Shown: in pieces, positions 47,401 to 57,900 of the stretch
Position numbering within the stretch: the first letter of the stretch is position 1
Layout: each line of letters begins with the position of its first letter
Origin: Bolinopsis microptera
Lineage: Eukaryota; Ctenophora; Tentaculata; Lobata; Bolinopsidae
Assembly: GCF_026151205.1 (NCBI RefSeq)
Contig: NC_087074.1
Span: 10,945,226 to 11,009,225, forward strand
Direction of reading: 5' to 3'
DNA: 64,000 nucleotides
Made by a program: the position numbers and the translations under genes
Notes under the pieces: generated by a model
Database searches by the model: none
Seen by the model: only the letters and a program-made list of their open reading frames with translations
What the model was told of the DNA's origin: nothing

Positions 47401-49318
47401 CATCACTCACAGTCAGCCGCTCTGACATGGTTAACCACCTTCCTTGTGTTGTTGGTTAATCATATGAGCAGGTTATAAATACCTCATTTTATCTGCGACC
47501 TAAATTATCTGGCAGAAATTAGTGTTCACCCTATTTTAATCTTCCCCTTGCGACAAACCTATAATATATTATAATGTCTATTATAATGTGTATAAATATA
47601 ATATGCCCTGTCAACCCTGAAATGCTGCGAAAATTCCATCCGGAACAAGTTGATCCGAGATTCATTTTGGGCGCGGCAAAAAATTGGTCAGACAGTATGA
47701 TTTGAGACTTATGAGCATACGAACATGGCCAACTTAAAATTAAATCGTGCCAATTATATCTTGATATCCGGATATCTTAAATACCTTTAAATGCCGAGTT
47801 TAACGAAATTACCTGAACTATTCCATGAATCATCCGACATATTCAGTCTGTGTCCCTCATTATTTTAATTTTTCTCCAAATCCATTGAGTCGTATAAAAT
47901 AGTGATGGTGTTTTAAATGATTATACCTTTTTTGTAACCGTGTCAATTTGAACTCGGTTTATTATTTTAAAATATATGCGCTACCTGTATCGGTAGTGAG
48001 TAAGGAGCCTCAAGTTGCAGGGAAGGAGTTTACAGAAAATTATACTTATTATACGACATTTAATTGCTCACAAGGCAAGTGTACCACTACCATTAACCTA
48101 ATTTAGCATTTTTTCCCGATCCATGACTCAAAGTGCCGAAGGCACAAAAGAGTCAAGGACAAGGGTTAGCGATCGAGGTTTTTTTTTAATATGGTAGCTT
48201 TGCGACTGTGTGTGCGACCGTGTGTGCGACCGAACGTGCCTGCGAGCACTGTTATCGCCCACGTGACTACCTGCGCAAAGTTATTTTGCGTGACAATCTG
48301 AATTATATAATTGTTGGCGCGCGGCGCTGAACCAACCAAGTACATTATTAATTTCATCATGTACGTATCCCACTAGGCACTAATTAATAGCATATTATTA
48401 TTATTTTGAGTTGGTATTACTATTTTGCACAGATCCGTGTCAGGTTGCATAAACAATAAACATATGGTTACATAGAAGTATACACGATTTTCAAATTCAA
48501 TATAGAATTATATTAACTGGGCGGCGCTCGGCAGTCGGCATGTCACTTCGCCATATTTGCATGTTTATATAAACAGTAAAGACTGGGCCGTCCCCAGGTT
48601 GTATGGAATATGATAAATACGCCATCACGGATCGGGAAATTGAGCGGCCATCCACAAAAGAAAAGCGGCCGCATTTCTTGTTATACCTGTTCTTTTCCAG
48701 GAGATTTTCGAGGGCATAATCACGAATGAGACGAAATGTTTGACATGTGAAGCTGTTAGCTGTAAAGACGAGCCCTTCATGGATCTGTCGGTAGAGATAG
48801 AACAAAACACGTCACTTAACCACTGTCTGCGCAGCTTCTCCAGCATGGAGACCTTATCAGGGGCGCAGAAATACTTCTGTGAGTCCTGCTGTAGCAAGCA
48901 GGAGGCGCAGAAGCGCATGCGCATCAAAAAGCAACCCAAAGTGCTGGCACTGCACCTAAAGCGCTTTAAATACGTGGAGAATGACAATAGGTACAAGAAG
49001 CTCACATACCGGGTGGTATTCCCCCTAGAGTTGCGGCTCTTCATCACGTCCGAACACGCTAACAACCCCGAGTGCTTGTACAGTCTCATGTCTGTGGTGG
49101 TGCACTGTGGTAACGGACCAAATAAGGGACATTATATCTGTGCTGTTAAATCCCACGACTTCTGGCTTATATTTGACGATGAAGTTGTGGAGAAGGTAGA
49201 CGAGAAAAGTATAGAGGATTTCTTTGGTCATGACAATCCTAGAACTTCTAACGGGTTGGAAGTGGGCTATATATTGTTTTACGAGGCAGTCGATAACGAC
49301 CCTTCCTTGTTGACGTGA
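32489..49318 (+). CDS. USP46/USP12: ubiquitin carboxyl-terminal hydrolase USP12/USP46 type, 4 exons, 347 residues
   Basis: Exons 32489-32638, 37174-37356, 44970-45062 and 48701-49318, all phase 0. The N-terminus [20 protein letters not shown] leads into the Cys box ([19 protein letters not shown]; the first Cys is the nucleophile). PPKK-type [11 protein letters not shown] and the QQDAHEFLNYLLN box follow. Zinc-binding pairs are CLTC and CESCC, then [10 protein letters not shown], the His box ([11 protein letters not shown]) and [11 protein letters not shown]. This is one ancestral gene equivalent to the vertebrate pair USP12/USP46, deubiquitinases activated by WDR48 (UAF1) and WDR20, with histone H2A/H2B and receptor substrates. 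It is slightly shorter than human (366-370) because the loop after exon 3 is reduced. Introns of 4.5, 7.6 and 3.6 kb hold a nested gene and several mobile elements. Confidence 0.95.
32960..35520 (-). CDS. DEG/ENaC-family sodium channel subunit, nested antisense in USP intron 1
   Basis: Two exons: 34538-35520 and 32960-33431, joined in phase 2 (donor GTAGGT, acceptor TTTCCAG), 484 residues. The N-terminus carries the His-Gly gating motif ([11 protein letters not shown]), TM1 ([17 protein letters not shown]), and the family signature [15 protein letters not shown] large Cys-rich extracellular domain with several N-glycosylation sites follows ([24 protein letters not shown]). TM2 includes [19 protein letters not shown], with the G-x-S selectivity filter as GAS. 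The family forms trimeric amiloride-sensitive channels gated by protons, peptides or force; the ligand cannot be read here. An acceptor-like CTGCAG lies just upstream of the chosen ATG, so a 5' non-coding exon is likely. Length is typical (about 500). Confidence 0.92.
33578..34070. mobile_element. TTAA-flanked foldback MITE, 175-bp inverted arms
   Basis: TTAA at 33578-33581 and 34067-34070 flanks two almost perfect inverted arms. The left arm runs GGGGGCAGGGGGGGGTCTTT... to GTGTAATTGTATTGCGC; the right is its reverse complement from GCGCAATACAATTACACA to CTGCCCCC. A loop of about 130 bases separates them. TTAA target duplication is the mark of piggyBac-type transposition. No ORF. It lies in the single intron of the DEG/ENaC gene; transcripts from either strand would form a long hairpin. 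Confidence 0.82.
35526..37173. other. USP intron 1, right part; 5' flank of the DEG/ENaC gene
   Basis: No further coding exon recognised on either strand. It should contain the promoter and possibly a non-coding first exon of the DEG/ENaC gene. The rest is AT-rich. Confidence 0.35.
38053..38127. repeat. duplicated splice-acceptor sequence left of the Naiad insertion
   Basis: GTTTAATTTCAGTTTCTGAA occurs at 38053-38072 and again at 38108-38127, abutting the element. GTTTAATTTCAGTTTCTAAA at 44958-44977 is the real acceptor plus the first bases of USP exon 3. Eighteen or more bases are shared, consistent with target duplications around the retroelement pair. Confidence 0.75.
38129..41969 (-). 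mobile_element. Naiad-type Penelope-like element, complete unit (tandem copy 1)
   Basis: One unit of 3841 bases: the sequence starting CTAGGTAAACTATAGGTAAA at 38129 recurs at 41970 and stays almost identical for 2.9 kb. Head-to-tail partial tandem copies are typical of Penelope-like retroelements. The coding order is GIY-YIG endonuclease first, reverse transcriptase second, the permuted order described for Naiad elements. It lies antisense in intron 2 of USP12/46. Confidence 0.9.
38695..41492 (-). CDS. Naiad-type protein, copy 1: N-terminal GIY-YIG endonuclease, CxC linker, reverse transcriptase; interrupted
   Basis: The only ATGs that could start the endonuclease are at 41492/41489, and an in-frame TGA follows at 41477-41475 (MMLPS, stop, [10 protein letters not shown]...). 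Then: a Cys cluster ([10 protein letters not shown]), GIY-YIG core [27 protein letters not shown] with conserved Arg/His, and [12 protein letters not shown] Lys/Arg-rich linker leads to the CxC motif (GSPCDCHSS). The RT part follows: [53 protein letters not shown] and catalytic [10 protein letters not shown] 2-base difference at about 39685 relative to copy 2 closes the frame (…CLKLK, stop) before the RT fingers. The RT half (39684-38695) is open again. So copy 1 is disrupted, though recently. Confidence 0.85.
41970..44892 (-). mobile_element. Naiad-type element, 5'-truncated tandem copy 2
   Basis: Nearly identical to copy 1 from its 3' end to a breakpoint after ...TCATTTTTGACAT at 44892, where unique intron sequence begins. 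It lies upstream of copy 1 with respect to the minus-strand coding direction, so its 3' region acts as a pseudo-LTR for copy 1. Confidence 0.9.
42536..44892 (-). CDS. Naiad-type protein, copy 2: endonuclease truncated, reverse transcriptase intact
   Basis: Open in one frame from the truncation point (…[13 protein letters not shown], the tail of the GIY-YIG domain) through the CxC linker and full RT to the stop at 42536. The first ATG in this frame is at 44773 and gives 745 residues. It spans the position where copy 1 is broken ([15 protein letters not shown]) without interruption, and ends RNIIKELP (copy 1 has RNISKELP). All RT motifs including RYVDDLSII are preserved. Lacking the catalytic part of the endonuclease, it could supply only RT. 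Confidence 0.88.
45380..46911. mobile_element. 1.5-kb non-autonomous DNA transposon with 27-bp TIRs and internal CTCCACC/GTTGAG motifs
   Basis: Termini GGTCAAGTTCGGAGACAACC (plus TGTACAT) at 45380-45406 and exactly inverted at 46885-46911, flanked on both sides by ATAA (45376-45379 and 46912-46915), a candidate 4-bp target duplication. No transposase ORF. Inside, the motif CTCCACC-N(2-5)-GTTGAG and its reverse complement recur more than ten times. It lies in USP intron 3. Confidence 0.75.
47264..47365. repeat. (ATTTC)n pentanucleotide array
   Basis: About 20 uninterrupted ATTTC units in USP intron 3. Its homogeneity suggests recent expansion and length polymorphism. Confidence 0.95.
47366..48700. 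other. remainder of USP intron 3
   Basis: AT-rich intron with a poly-T run at 48179-48188 and GTGTGTGCGACCG repeats near 48210. No exon recognised before the acceptor at 48700. Confidence 0.4.
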
Positions 49319-51299
49319 GGTCACGTGATTTAGATCACGTGATGTGGGGTTACCATAGTTACAGAATTCCTCGAGATGATAATATCTAGATAGTGTCTAG
49401 TCTCAAATGTGGTTGATTGTGCCGGGTAGAAAACTTATTATTTAGATTAACATCTGGGCTTTACCACACTTACAGATTTTCTCTTAATTTTGTTTAAATT
49501 TTATAGTTTTATTTTGTCGAATTCCATGTGATAGTACTATAATCCCACTATAATATAATGATAATTTTGTTGACCGAACTTGGCAGTGTGTCACGTGACC
49601 AGTAAGTGTGTCTTGTTATGTGACTTGTGTGCTGGGCCCGACCGAAATGTTGTATGATGTGCAGCCCGTTCTGGGCTATCTGGACGTTATTATAGAGTAT
49701 TTTTGTTTGAACTCGGACAACACACAGCTGATAGTGTTATTACCTTCTAACACCAATACAGCGAATGCAATGGATACATTCCTATTATACAAAATTTTGA
49801 TGTTAGTAACCAGTTCGAGGCAGGCAGAACTTGGGGAGAGCGGTTACTTACGGATATGCACGGAGGGGAGGTTGCAAAAAGGAGATATTTAGTAACCGCT
49901 ATGTAATAGTTATATAATTAGTTCGAAATTTACGCCCACAAATTGAGGCTCCAAAACTTCGTGTGTGTCATAGCTTGGAGATTGTTTGAATATCATTCTG
50001 TTGCTTTCTAATATTATAACCATAAGATTAGCTCGACGACTGATGGTAGTAAATAATTTCCGGTTTTTTTCCATCCTGAATTTCTCTCTACTAGTTGGTC
50101 AGAAAAGTACATATAATGTAAGTTGTGAGCTGAAATACTAATCAGTGTCTTGATATGAGATTAGTGAGCGTTTTGAGATGAGCTGTATTTGTGTCTGAGT
50201 GACTAGGTGTTACCACCTACAAGGTGTTACCACCTACAAGGTGTTAGGTGTTACTACTTACAAGGTGTTGGGTATTACCACCTTCAAGGTGATACTATGG
50301 TGTTATGACGCGTAAGTGCGCTTTAAAGTGCGAATTGGTTGAGAATTAATTGTTTGGATTAGACCACTGTTAAACTAGATGTACAGGTAATTCTAGGCCA
50401 CCTTGTTTATCTGCATAATTTAATTACAAAAAGCGCACTTACACAGCGCAAGTGTGGTCTGTGGAACAAATCTTTGTGTGACCACAGTGAATGTCAGTAG
50501 AAAGATGAAATAAAATTGATAGGATCGTAAAATGGTATTTCCATCTGGAAGCTCATGTTTATTGAGTTTTAAGCAAGTTTAAACATGTTCAGTTTTGTAA
50601 GATTTCTCGATTTGTACTGGCTGCAATCGAAGCAAATTTTAGTTTGTTTTTGCTGACAATTTGGCGGTTTTTGAGGAAAATGTAACGTCTTTCTTGAAAA
50701 CTCTGCGCACCTCACCAATAAGACATGATGGGGAACAAATTATTGACACTGGAAAATTTTAATTGTCCGTTAACAATTAAAATGTATACTGTGTGCACTG
50801 TGTACAGTGTATTGTGTATTGTTTGCAGTGTACCTCGAAGTTTATACGGTAGAAAGTGAAGCTTATAATGCGGTATATTTAACAAGTTATTTGTATGTTA
50901 CAATTGCAAGCGAGCGACTGTTAATTAACTCGCTTAGCAAAGTTTCGATGTATTTAGTTTAGCTTACTGATTTGTGATCAACTCTGATGAATGTTTTACA
51001 TGGTTAATTTGACTTCAAGATTTTCTGTAAATTTCTTGTTGTTTTATTTCAAGTTTTAGAAAGTTAGCTGTGTTTTATTCTACCACGATAATGACAGCGA
51101 TTATAATTTTGAGAGTATTCCGAATAACTGGACGTGCAATGTCAACAATAAATATCTATGAATTAAATTGGATCTCAAATTTAATTTATTGTAATTTAAA
51201 TTAATTAGATTACATATTATAGTGGATACTAACATTGTGAATTAATATAATATCGTTAACCAATAATAAATACATTGTAAACTAGGTGATCCCAATGGA
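49319..51299. other. intergenic between USP12/46 and HEATR6
   Basis: USP 3' UTR and HEATR6 5' flank. A 94-codon open frame at 49608-49892 (+) has no homology I recognise and no splice context. A tandem (AAGGTGTTACCACCTAC)-type repeat lies at 50207-50292. Three CACGTG sites lie at 49320-49600. AATAAA near 50505 could end the USP transcript. Confidence 0.4.
50207..50292. repeat. GGTGTTACCACCTACAA tandem repeat
   Basis: Four to five imperfect units of GGTGTTACCACCTACAA; each unit contains the inverted pair GGTG...CACC, so it could form small hairpins. In the USP-HEATR6 intergenic region. Confidence 0.7.
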
Positions 51300-54200
51300 A
51301 TGGACGGTTGGAGTAAGGCTACTAAATTAGATCAGCATACCTCTAAATCTGAACTGAGTTTAACTCTGCAAGGATTGCTGTTCGAGCTCCACTCTGGCAA
51401 TCTTAACACGACCAATCCAGTGGTAAGCACTAACCTCCTTGCTCTAATACACTCCTTAACCCGCCTTTTAGTGTTTAATACCTTCTCAAAATAGCTATTT
51501 ATAACTTTTGATTGACAATCTATATAAAAGTTTGTGATGTGCCAAGGTGAACTTATTGTGACAGGAAGTGAAGGCTGGATTGTTGAACATATTCAAGCAG
51601 TGTGGAGATGAAACTAAATTGCAGATAAAATGGTGCCAACTAGCAGTTCTCTCCCTTAACGCGACTCAGGTACGGTGTACTTATAATCCAAGTTCCATTG
51701 CCACACTAGGTTGTCACTATTTCCTTGTGTACTTTGCGTAACGCGCTAGTATTTTAGTACAGACTGAATGATATTGTTTTATCGTATAAACGCGCGGCCT
51801 TACGCCGCGCACATTACAGGAATTTCACGTCTTTCGATTCTATCTGTTCTGACACAAATATTATTTTCTTCAACATTTCTTGCGAAATATTTATCTGTTT
51901 ATTAACTGACATGATTCAAACATTTGACAAGATAACTACGCATCGGATCTAATCAAACAAATACCCATGTAACTTAGAGCCTGTTTATTGCACATGTGCC
52001 GGTCACTAGATGACAGATTATATCTAGATTAATCCACCTCCCTCAGTGTGTGTTTACGACACAGGAGCTGAACAACTGTGCTACGTTTATAATAGATGTG
52101 TGCAGGGCTGCCAACTATCTGTACTGCACTGTTGAGGCACTTGGGGCCCTTCTCTATAACACCGACCTCAATGTAAGTTAACTGTATGTAAACTGTGAGT
52201 TTCAGTTAACTGTGTAATCATAACAATTGCAGCTCTTAGGTCCTAATATTAGAAATACTATTCCGCACAATACGGAAGTGTAAACAGTGATGTGGTGCCT
52301 TTAGCCGTTACTATGGCTATTACTTTTATCTTGTATTTATTACTTTATCTATTGCTGTATTTTGCAGCACGTATAAAGTTGTCTTCTGAGACCTCTGAAA
52401 TTTAAATTTTTAGAAAGGACCTCAGAGGGATCAGGGAGTTTTATTTATTGACACATAGTAGACCACAGATATTGAAAAAATCCTGAGTCCCCTCAAAAAA
52501 GTCAATTATAAAGGCCGGAAGCAGAGTGTATTTTTCAGTGATCTTAGACGCACAACTCTAGGTCTATGGATCTTGTAGTCCAGTCAGGAATACTGTATTA
52601 CGTAAAATGAAACCAGAACCTCTAACAGTTAAAATGCTATCCCACAATATAAAGTATCTAAGTAAACTCTCTGTTTACAGACACTAAGAACACTAGACGT
52701 GCTGCTCGGTGAAAGAGGGATGATGTTGGAGCTAAGTCTAGGTCTTGCCCCTGAGAGGGAGGTACAGCATCTAGCACTGCGCTGTCTCAACAACATGCTC
52801 AACAGGTACCCAGTTCTAACGTTATACCACCCAGCAGGCTCAAACATAGAGCTAGAGAATCGTGAAATCAACACCGAAAAACTGAAACTATTTTAACAGA
52901 ACGCCTTATCTTATTATTAAATTCTGTGTACTTCAGTGTGACGGATGAGATGTTTGTGACACACATAGTGAGCACACTAACCACTCTGGCAACCGCCCGT
53001 CTCCACGGAGACAACCTGAACAGAGCTCGTCTCTTATCAGGGGTCATGAAGTGTCTCCAAACCATCGCTAAACACAATACTTCTCAGTACTTGCTGGAAC
53101 AGATACTCAGTATCGTCAAAGGTAATTTGAGAGGGCTGGTTTGTGTATCTGCGTTTTATGAAATTTTTTGAGGATTGAGACTAATGGAAAGTATCAACGA
53201 ACATTTTCCTAATCTCCTTGTTATAACATTTCCAATTTAGTTGTCTTCTTCATAATCCCAAGATTTTTACCCCTTTTCTCTCAGGCTCTATATTTGAAGG
53301 AGCAAGTCAGAGTACGAGTCCTGCTATAAGTCTGGAGTCTTTGTCTCTAGACGAACTGAACTTGTCTGATGTTAACGAACCTGGCCACACCCGCTACTCC
53401 CAACCTCGTGTTAGAAACAAGTCAGTCTGCTGTCAGAGTTGTTGGCTGTTATTTTTGTGACATCTAGCCTAGTCGATATGGTTACACCCAACTGTATTGT
53501 TATGGTGACGATAAGTGTTCTCACCAGGATTTTATTTTTTCATTCTTTGTATTTTCTGTGATAGAGATAATGTTGATGCCAGATAGGTCTTACTAATTTC
53601 TCAATAGGAAAGGAAGAGGGAAGCGGAAGAAACAAGATGCACGCGACTCCCCTAAACCGAGGATTGATCATCAGAACGATTCAAACAAGGGCAGAAAGAG
53701 AGCAGAGCAGGAAACTTCGTGGAGAACTCCGCGCAGGAAACAGGTCACTAATAATTATATCATGATCTTGAATTAGATTCTTTAGTTCCAGCCTATACCA
53801 GAATTTTAGTTATATAACCAACAACATTCAATTAACCAGAGTTAACTTAACCGCTATCAGGCGCCCAACAACCAAGCGCCAAACAAGGCACAAAACTCGC
53901 CCCAAATAGAGAGACCTAGCCCCAAGCAACATCACCCAGCTGCCCCACCTCCTACTCAACCTGCTGCCTCCCCGGCTGTAGTCCCACCAATGGATAAAAA
54001 CACCGCCTTTAACCCTCAACGTCAAACTGATTTCTCAGTGTCAACCTCCGAGTCAGAGGTATTTAAAAGATCTTTATCAACTATCATAACTGCTGTATAC
54101 ATTTGTTGTGACCAGACAGTTTAACATGATATATAGCCTGGGCGGTTACTTGTCAAAATTTCAAATACGTTTATAAATATAAAGCAGAACTCCCTCTGCT

Positions 54201-54966
54201 GACAAAACCATAGCTGATAGCACCTGACACGTAACACATCACGTGTCGCCCAGTACAGCGAGAGTGACACAGAAGAAGGGATCCAGAACAAGGTGACGGC
54301 CGTGAAGTGCAGGACAAGACTGACGAGTCTGCAAACTCTGCAACATTGCATTTCCTGTGTTCACAAGAGCAGGACCTTCAGTGTGTGGTCCGCATTTCTC
54401 CCTCAGGACCCTACTGCTGGTCAGTTTACAGCTTCATCATTCGCTTTAACTCCGAGTGACTTACAGAATTAGAGCTAGAGGAGCTGAATTCAGCTTTAAA
54501 GGGGGGGGGTGTCACGTCCGTCTATGTCCGCTTGTCTCATAGAATCCAAAAAGGACAGGACATAGGCGGACATAGGCGGACATAGGCGGACATAGGCGGA
54601 CATAGACGGACATAGGCGGACATAGGCGGACATAAATGGACACCTAAATTGCTAAATAAAATGTTCAATTTTTGCTGTTATAGGGGGATCATGTTTTTTG
54701 TCCGTTCGGTACCCTATATTTTCAAAACGGACAAAAAATAGAGCGGACAAAAATGGACAAAAACGGACAAAAATGGAAATAAAATTTAGATGCTTCCTCC
54801 TCCTACTCTTCCTCCTCCCCCTGGGTCTTCCGGGGGGGGGGGGGGGATCATGTTTTTTTGTCCGTTTTTGTCCGTTTGGCAGCTGTATTTTCAAACGGAC
54901 AAAAAATAAAGCGGACAAAAACGGACAAAAACGGACAAAAAATAACAAAAATTGAAATAACATTTA

Positions 54967-54998
<32 letters not shown>

Positions 54999-57900
54999 CT
55001 CCTCCTCCTCTTCCACCTTCTCCTCCTCCTCCTCCTCAGCCATCCTCCTCAGTCCTCCTCAGTCCTCCTCCTCTGCAGTCCTCATCATCCTCCTCAGTCC
55101 TCCTCCTCCTGGGTCCTCCTCCTCCTCTTCATCCTCCTCCTCTTCCTCCTCAGTCCTCAGTCCTTCTCCTCAGTCCTCCTCCTCATCCTTTTCGTCAGTA
55201 CTCCTCCTCCTCAGTCCTCCCCCAGTCCCCCTCCTCCTCCTATTCAGTCCTCCTCCTCCTCCTCCTCCTCCTCAGTTCTCCTCCTTCTCATTCCTCCTTC
55301 TGAGTCCTCCTCATTCCTCCTTCTGAGTCCTCCTCCTCCTCTTTGTCCTGAGTCCTCCTCCTGGGTCCTCTTTCTCCTCCTCCTTCTCAGTCCTCCTCCT
55401 CCTCCCTCTCAGTCATCCTCCTCAGTCATCCTCCTCAGCCATCCTCCTCAGCCATCCTCTTCAGCGATCCTCCTCAGTACTCCTCAGTCCTCCTCCTTCT
55501 CAGTCCTCCTCAGTCCTCCTCCTCAGTCATCCTTCTCCTCCTCCTCCTCCTCCTCCTCCAGGGGGATCCTGTTTTTTATCCATTTTTTCCGTTCGGAACC
55601 CTATATTATCAAAACGGACAAAAAATAGAGCGGACAAAAACGGACAAAAACGGACAAAAAATAACAAAAATGGAAATAATATTTAGATGCTTCCTCCTCC
55701 TCCTCAGTCTTCCTCAGTCATCCTCCTCCTCCTCCTGAGTCCTCCTCCTGGGTCCTCCTCCTGGGACCTCCTCCTCTTGGGTCCACCTCCTCTTCATCCT
55801 CCTCCTCTTCCTCCTCAGTCCTCAGTTCTCCTCCTCAGCTCAGTCCTCCTTCTCAGTCCTCCTCCTCATCCTTTTCCTCAGTCCTCCTCCTCAGTCCTGC
55901 CCAGTCCCCCTCCTCCTCCTATTCACTCCTCCTCCTCCTCCTCCTCCTCCTCCTCCTCCTCCTCCTCCTCCTCAGTCCTCCTCCTCCTCAGTCCTCCTCC
56001 TTCTCAGTCCTCCTCCTCCTCCTCAGTCCTCCTCCTCCTCAGTCATCCTCCTCAGTCCTTCTCCTCCTCAGTCCTTCTCCTCTTCCTCCGCCTCCTCAGT
56101 CTTCCTCATATTCCTCAGTCCTCCCCCAGTCACCCTCCTCCTCAGTCCTCCCCCAGTCACCCTCCTCCTCATCCTCATCCTCCTCATCAGTCCTCCTTCG
56201 CCTTCTCAGTCCTCCTCTTCAGTCCTCCTCCTCCTTTTCCTGATTCCTCCTCCTCAGTCCGCATTCTCCTCCTCAGACCTTCTCAGTCCTTTCCCCAGTC
56301 ACCCTCCTCCTCATCCTCCTCTGAGTCCTCATCAGTCCTCCTTCTCCTTAGTCCTCCTCCTCAGTCCTACTCCTCCTCCTCCTGGGTTCTCCTCCTGGAT
56401 CCCTCTTCTCCTCCTCAGTCCTTCTCCTCCTCCTCAGTTATCCTCCTCCTCCTCCTTCTCCTCCTGGGTCCTCCTCCTTCTGCTCACCAGTCCTCCTCCT
56501 CAGTCCTCCTCATCCTCTTCATCCACTTACTTCTCCTCCTCATCAGTCCTCATCAGTCCTCCTCCTCCCAAGTCATCCTCCTCCTCCTGGGGCCTTTTCC
56601 TGTGCCCTCCTCCTCCTGGGTCCTCCTCCTCAGTCCTCCTCCTCTTCCTTCTCCTCAGTCCTTCTCCTCCTCAGTCCTTCTCCTCTTCCTCCTCCTCAGT
56701 CTTCATCCTCCTCAATCCTTTCCCCAGTCACCCTCCTCCTCATCCTCATCCTCCTCATCAGTCCTCCTTCTCAGTCCTCCTCCTCCTCTTCTTCCTGGTT
56801 CCTCCTCCTGGTTCCTCCTTCTCCTCAGTCCTCCTCCTCTTCCTGGGTCCTCCTGATCCTCCTCAGTCTTCTTTCTCCTTCTACTCCTCAGTCCTCCTCC
56901 TCCTCAATCCTCCTCTTCCTCCTAAGTCCTCCCCTCCTCAGTCCTCCTAAGTCCTCCCATTCTCAGTCCTCCTCCTCATCAGTCCTCTTCACCAGTCCTC
57001 CTCCTCAGTCCTCCTTATCCTCATCCTTCATCTCCTTCCTTCATCTCCTTTCTCCTCCTCATCCTCCTCGTACACCTCCTCATCAGTCCTCCTCCTCACT
57101 CCTCCTCCTCCTCGTCCTTAGTCCTCTTTATCAGTCCTCATCAGTCCTCATCAGTCCTCCTCCTCCCCAGTCCTCCTTTTGGGGCCTTTTCCTGGATCCT
57201 CCTCCTGGGTCCTCCTCCTCTTGGGTCCTCCTCCTCTTGGGTCCTCTTCCTCATCCTTCTCCTTAGTCCTCCTCCTCCTCAGTCCTCCTCTTGAGTCCTT
57301 CTTCTCCTCCTCCTCCTATTCATTCCCCCTTCTCAGTCTCACTCCTCCTTCTCAGTCCTCCTCCTCCTCTTCTTCCTGGTTCCTCCTCTTGGGTCCTCCT
57401 TCTCCTCCTCAGTCCTCCTCCTCTTCCTCCTCTTCCTGGGTCCTCCTGATCCTCCTCAGTCTTCTTCCTCCTTCTACTCCTCAGTCCTCTTCCTGCTCAA
57501 TCCTCCTCTTCCTCCTAAGTCCTCCCCTCCTCAGTCCTCCTAAGTCCTCCCCTTCTCAGTCCTCCTCCTCATCAGTCCTCTTCACCAGTCCTCCTCCTCA
57601 GTCCTCCTTATCCTCATCCTTCATCTCCTTCCTTCATCTCCTTTCTCCTCCTCATCCTCCTCGTACACCTCCTCATCAGTCCTCCTCCTCACTCCTCCTC
57701 CTCCTCGTCCTTAGTCCTCTTTATCAGTCCTCATCAGTCCTCATCAGTCCTCCTCCTCCCCAGTCCTCCTTTTGGGGCCTTTTCCTGGATCCTCCTCCTG
57801 GGTCCTCCTCCTCTTGGGTCCTCCTCCTCTTGGGTCCTCTTCCTCATCCTTCTCCTTAGTCCTCCTCCTCCTCAGTCCTCCTCTTGAGTCCTTCTTCTCC

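Noticed and set aside
49608-49892. 94-codon open frame downstream of USP12/46
   Set aside because: No family resemblance, no splice or promoter context; probably in the USP 3' UTR.
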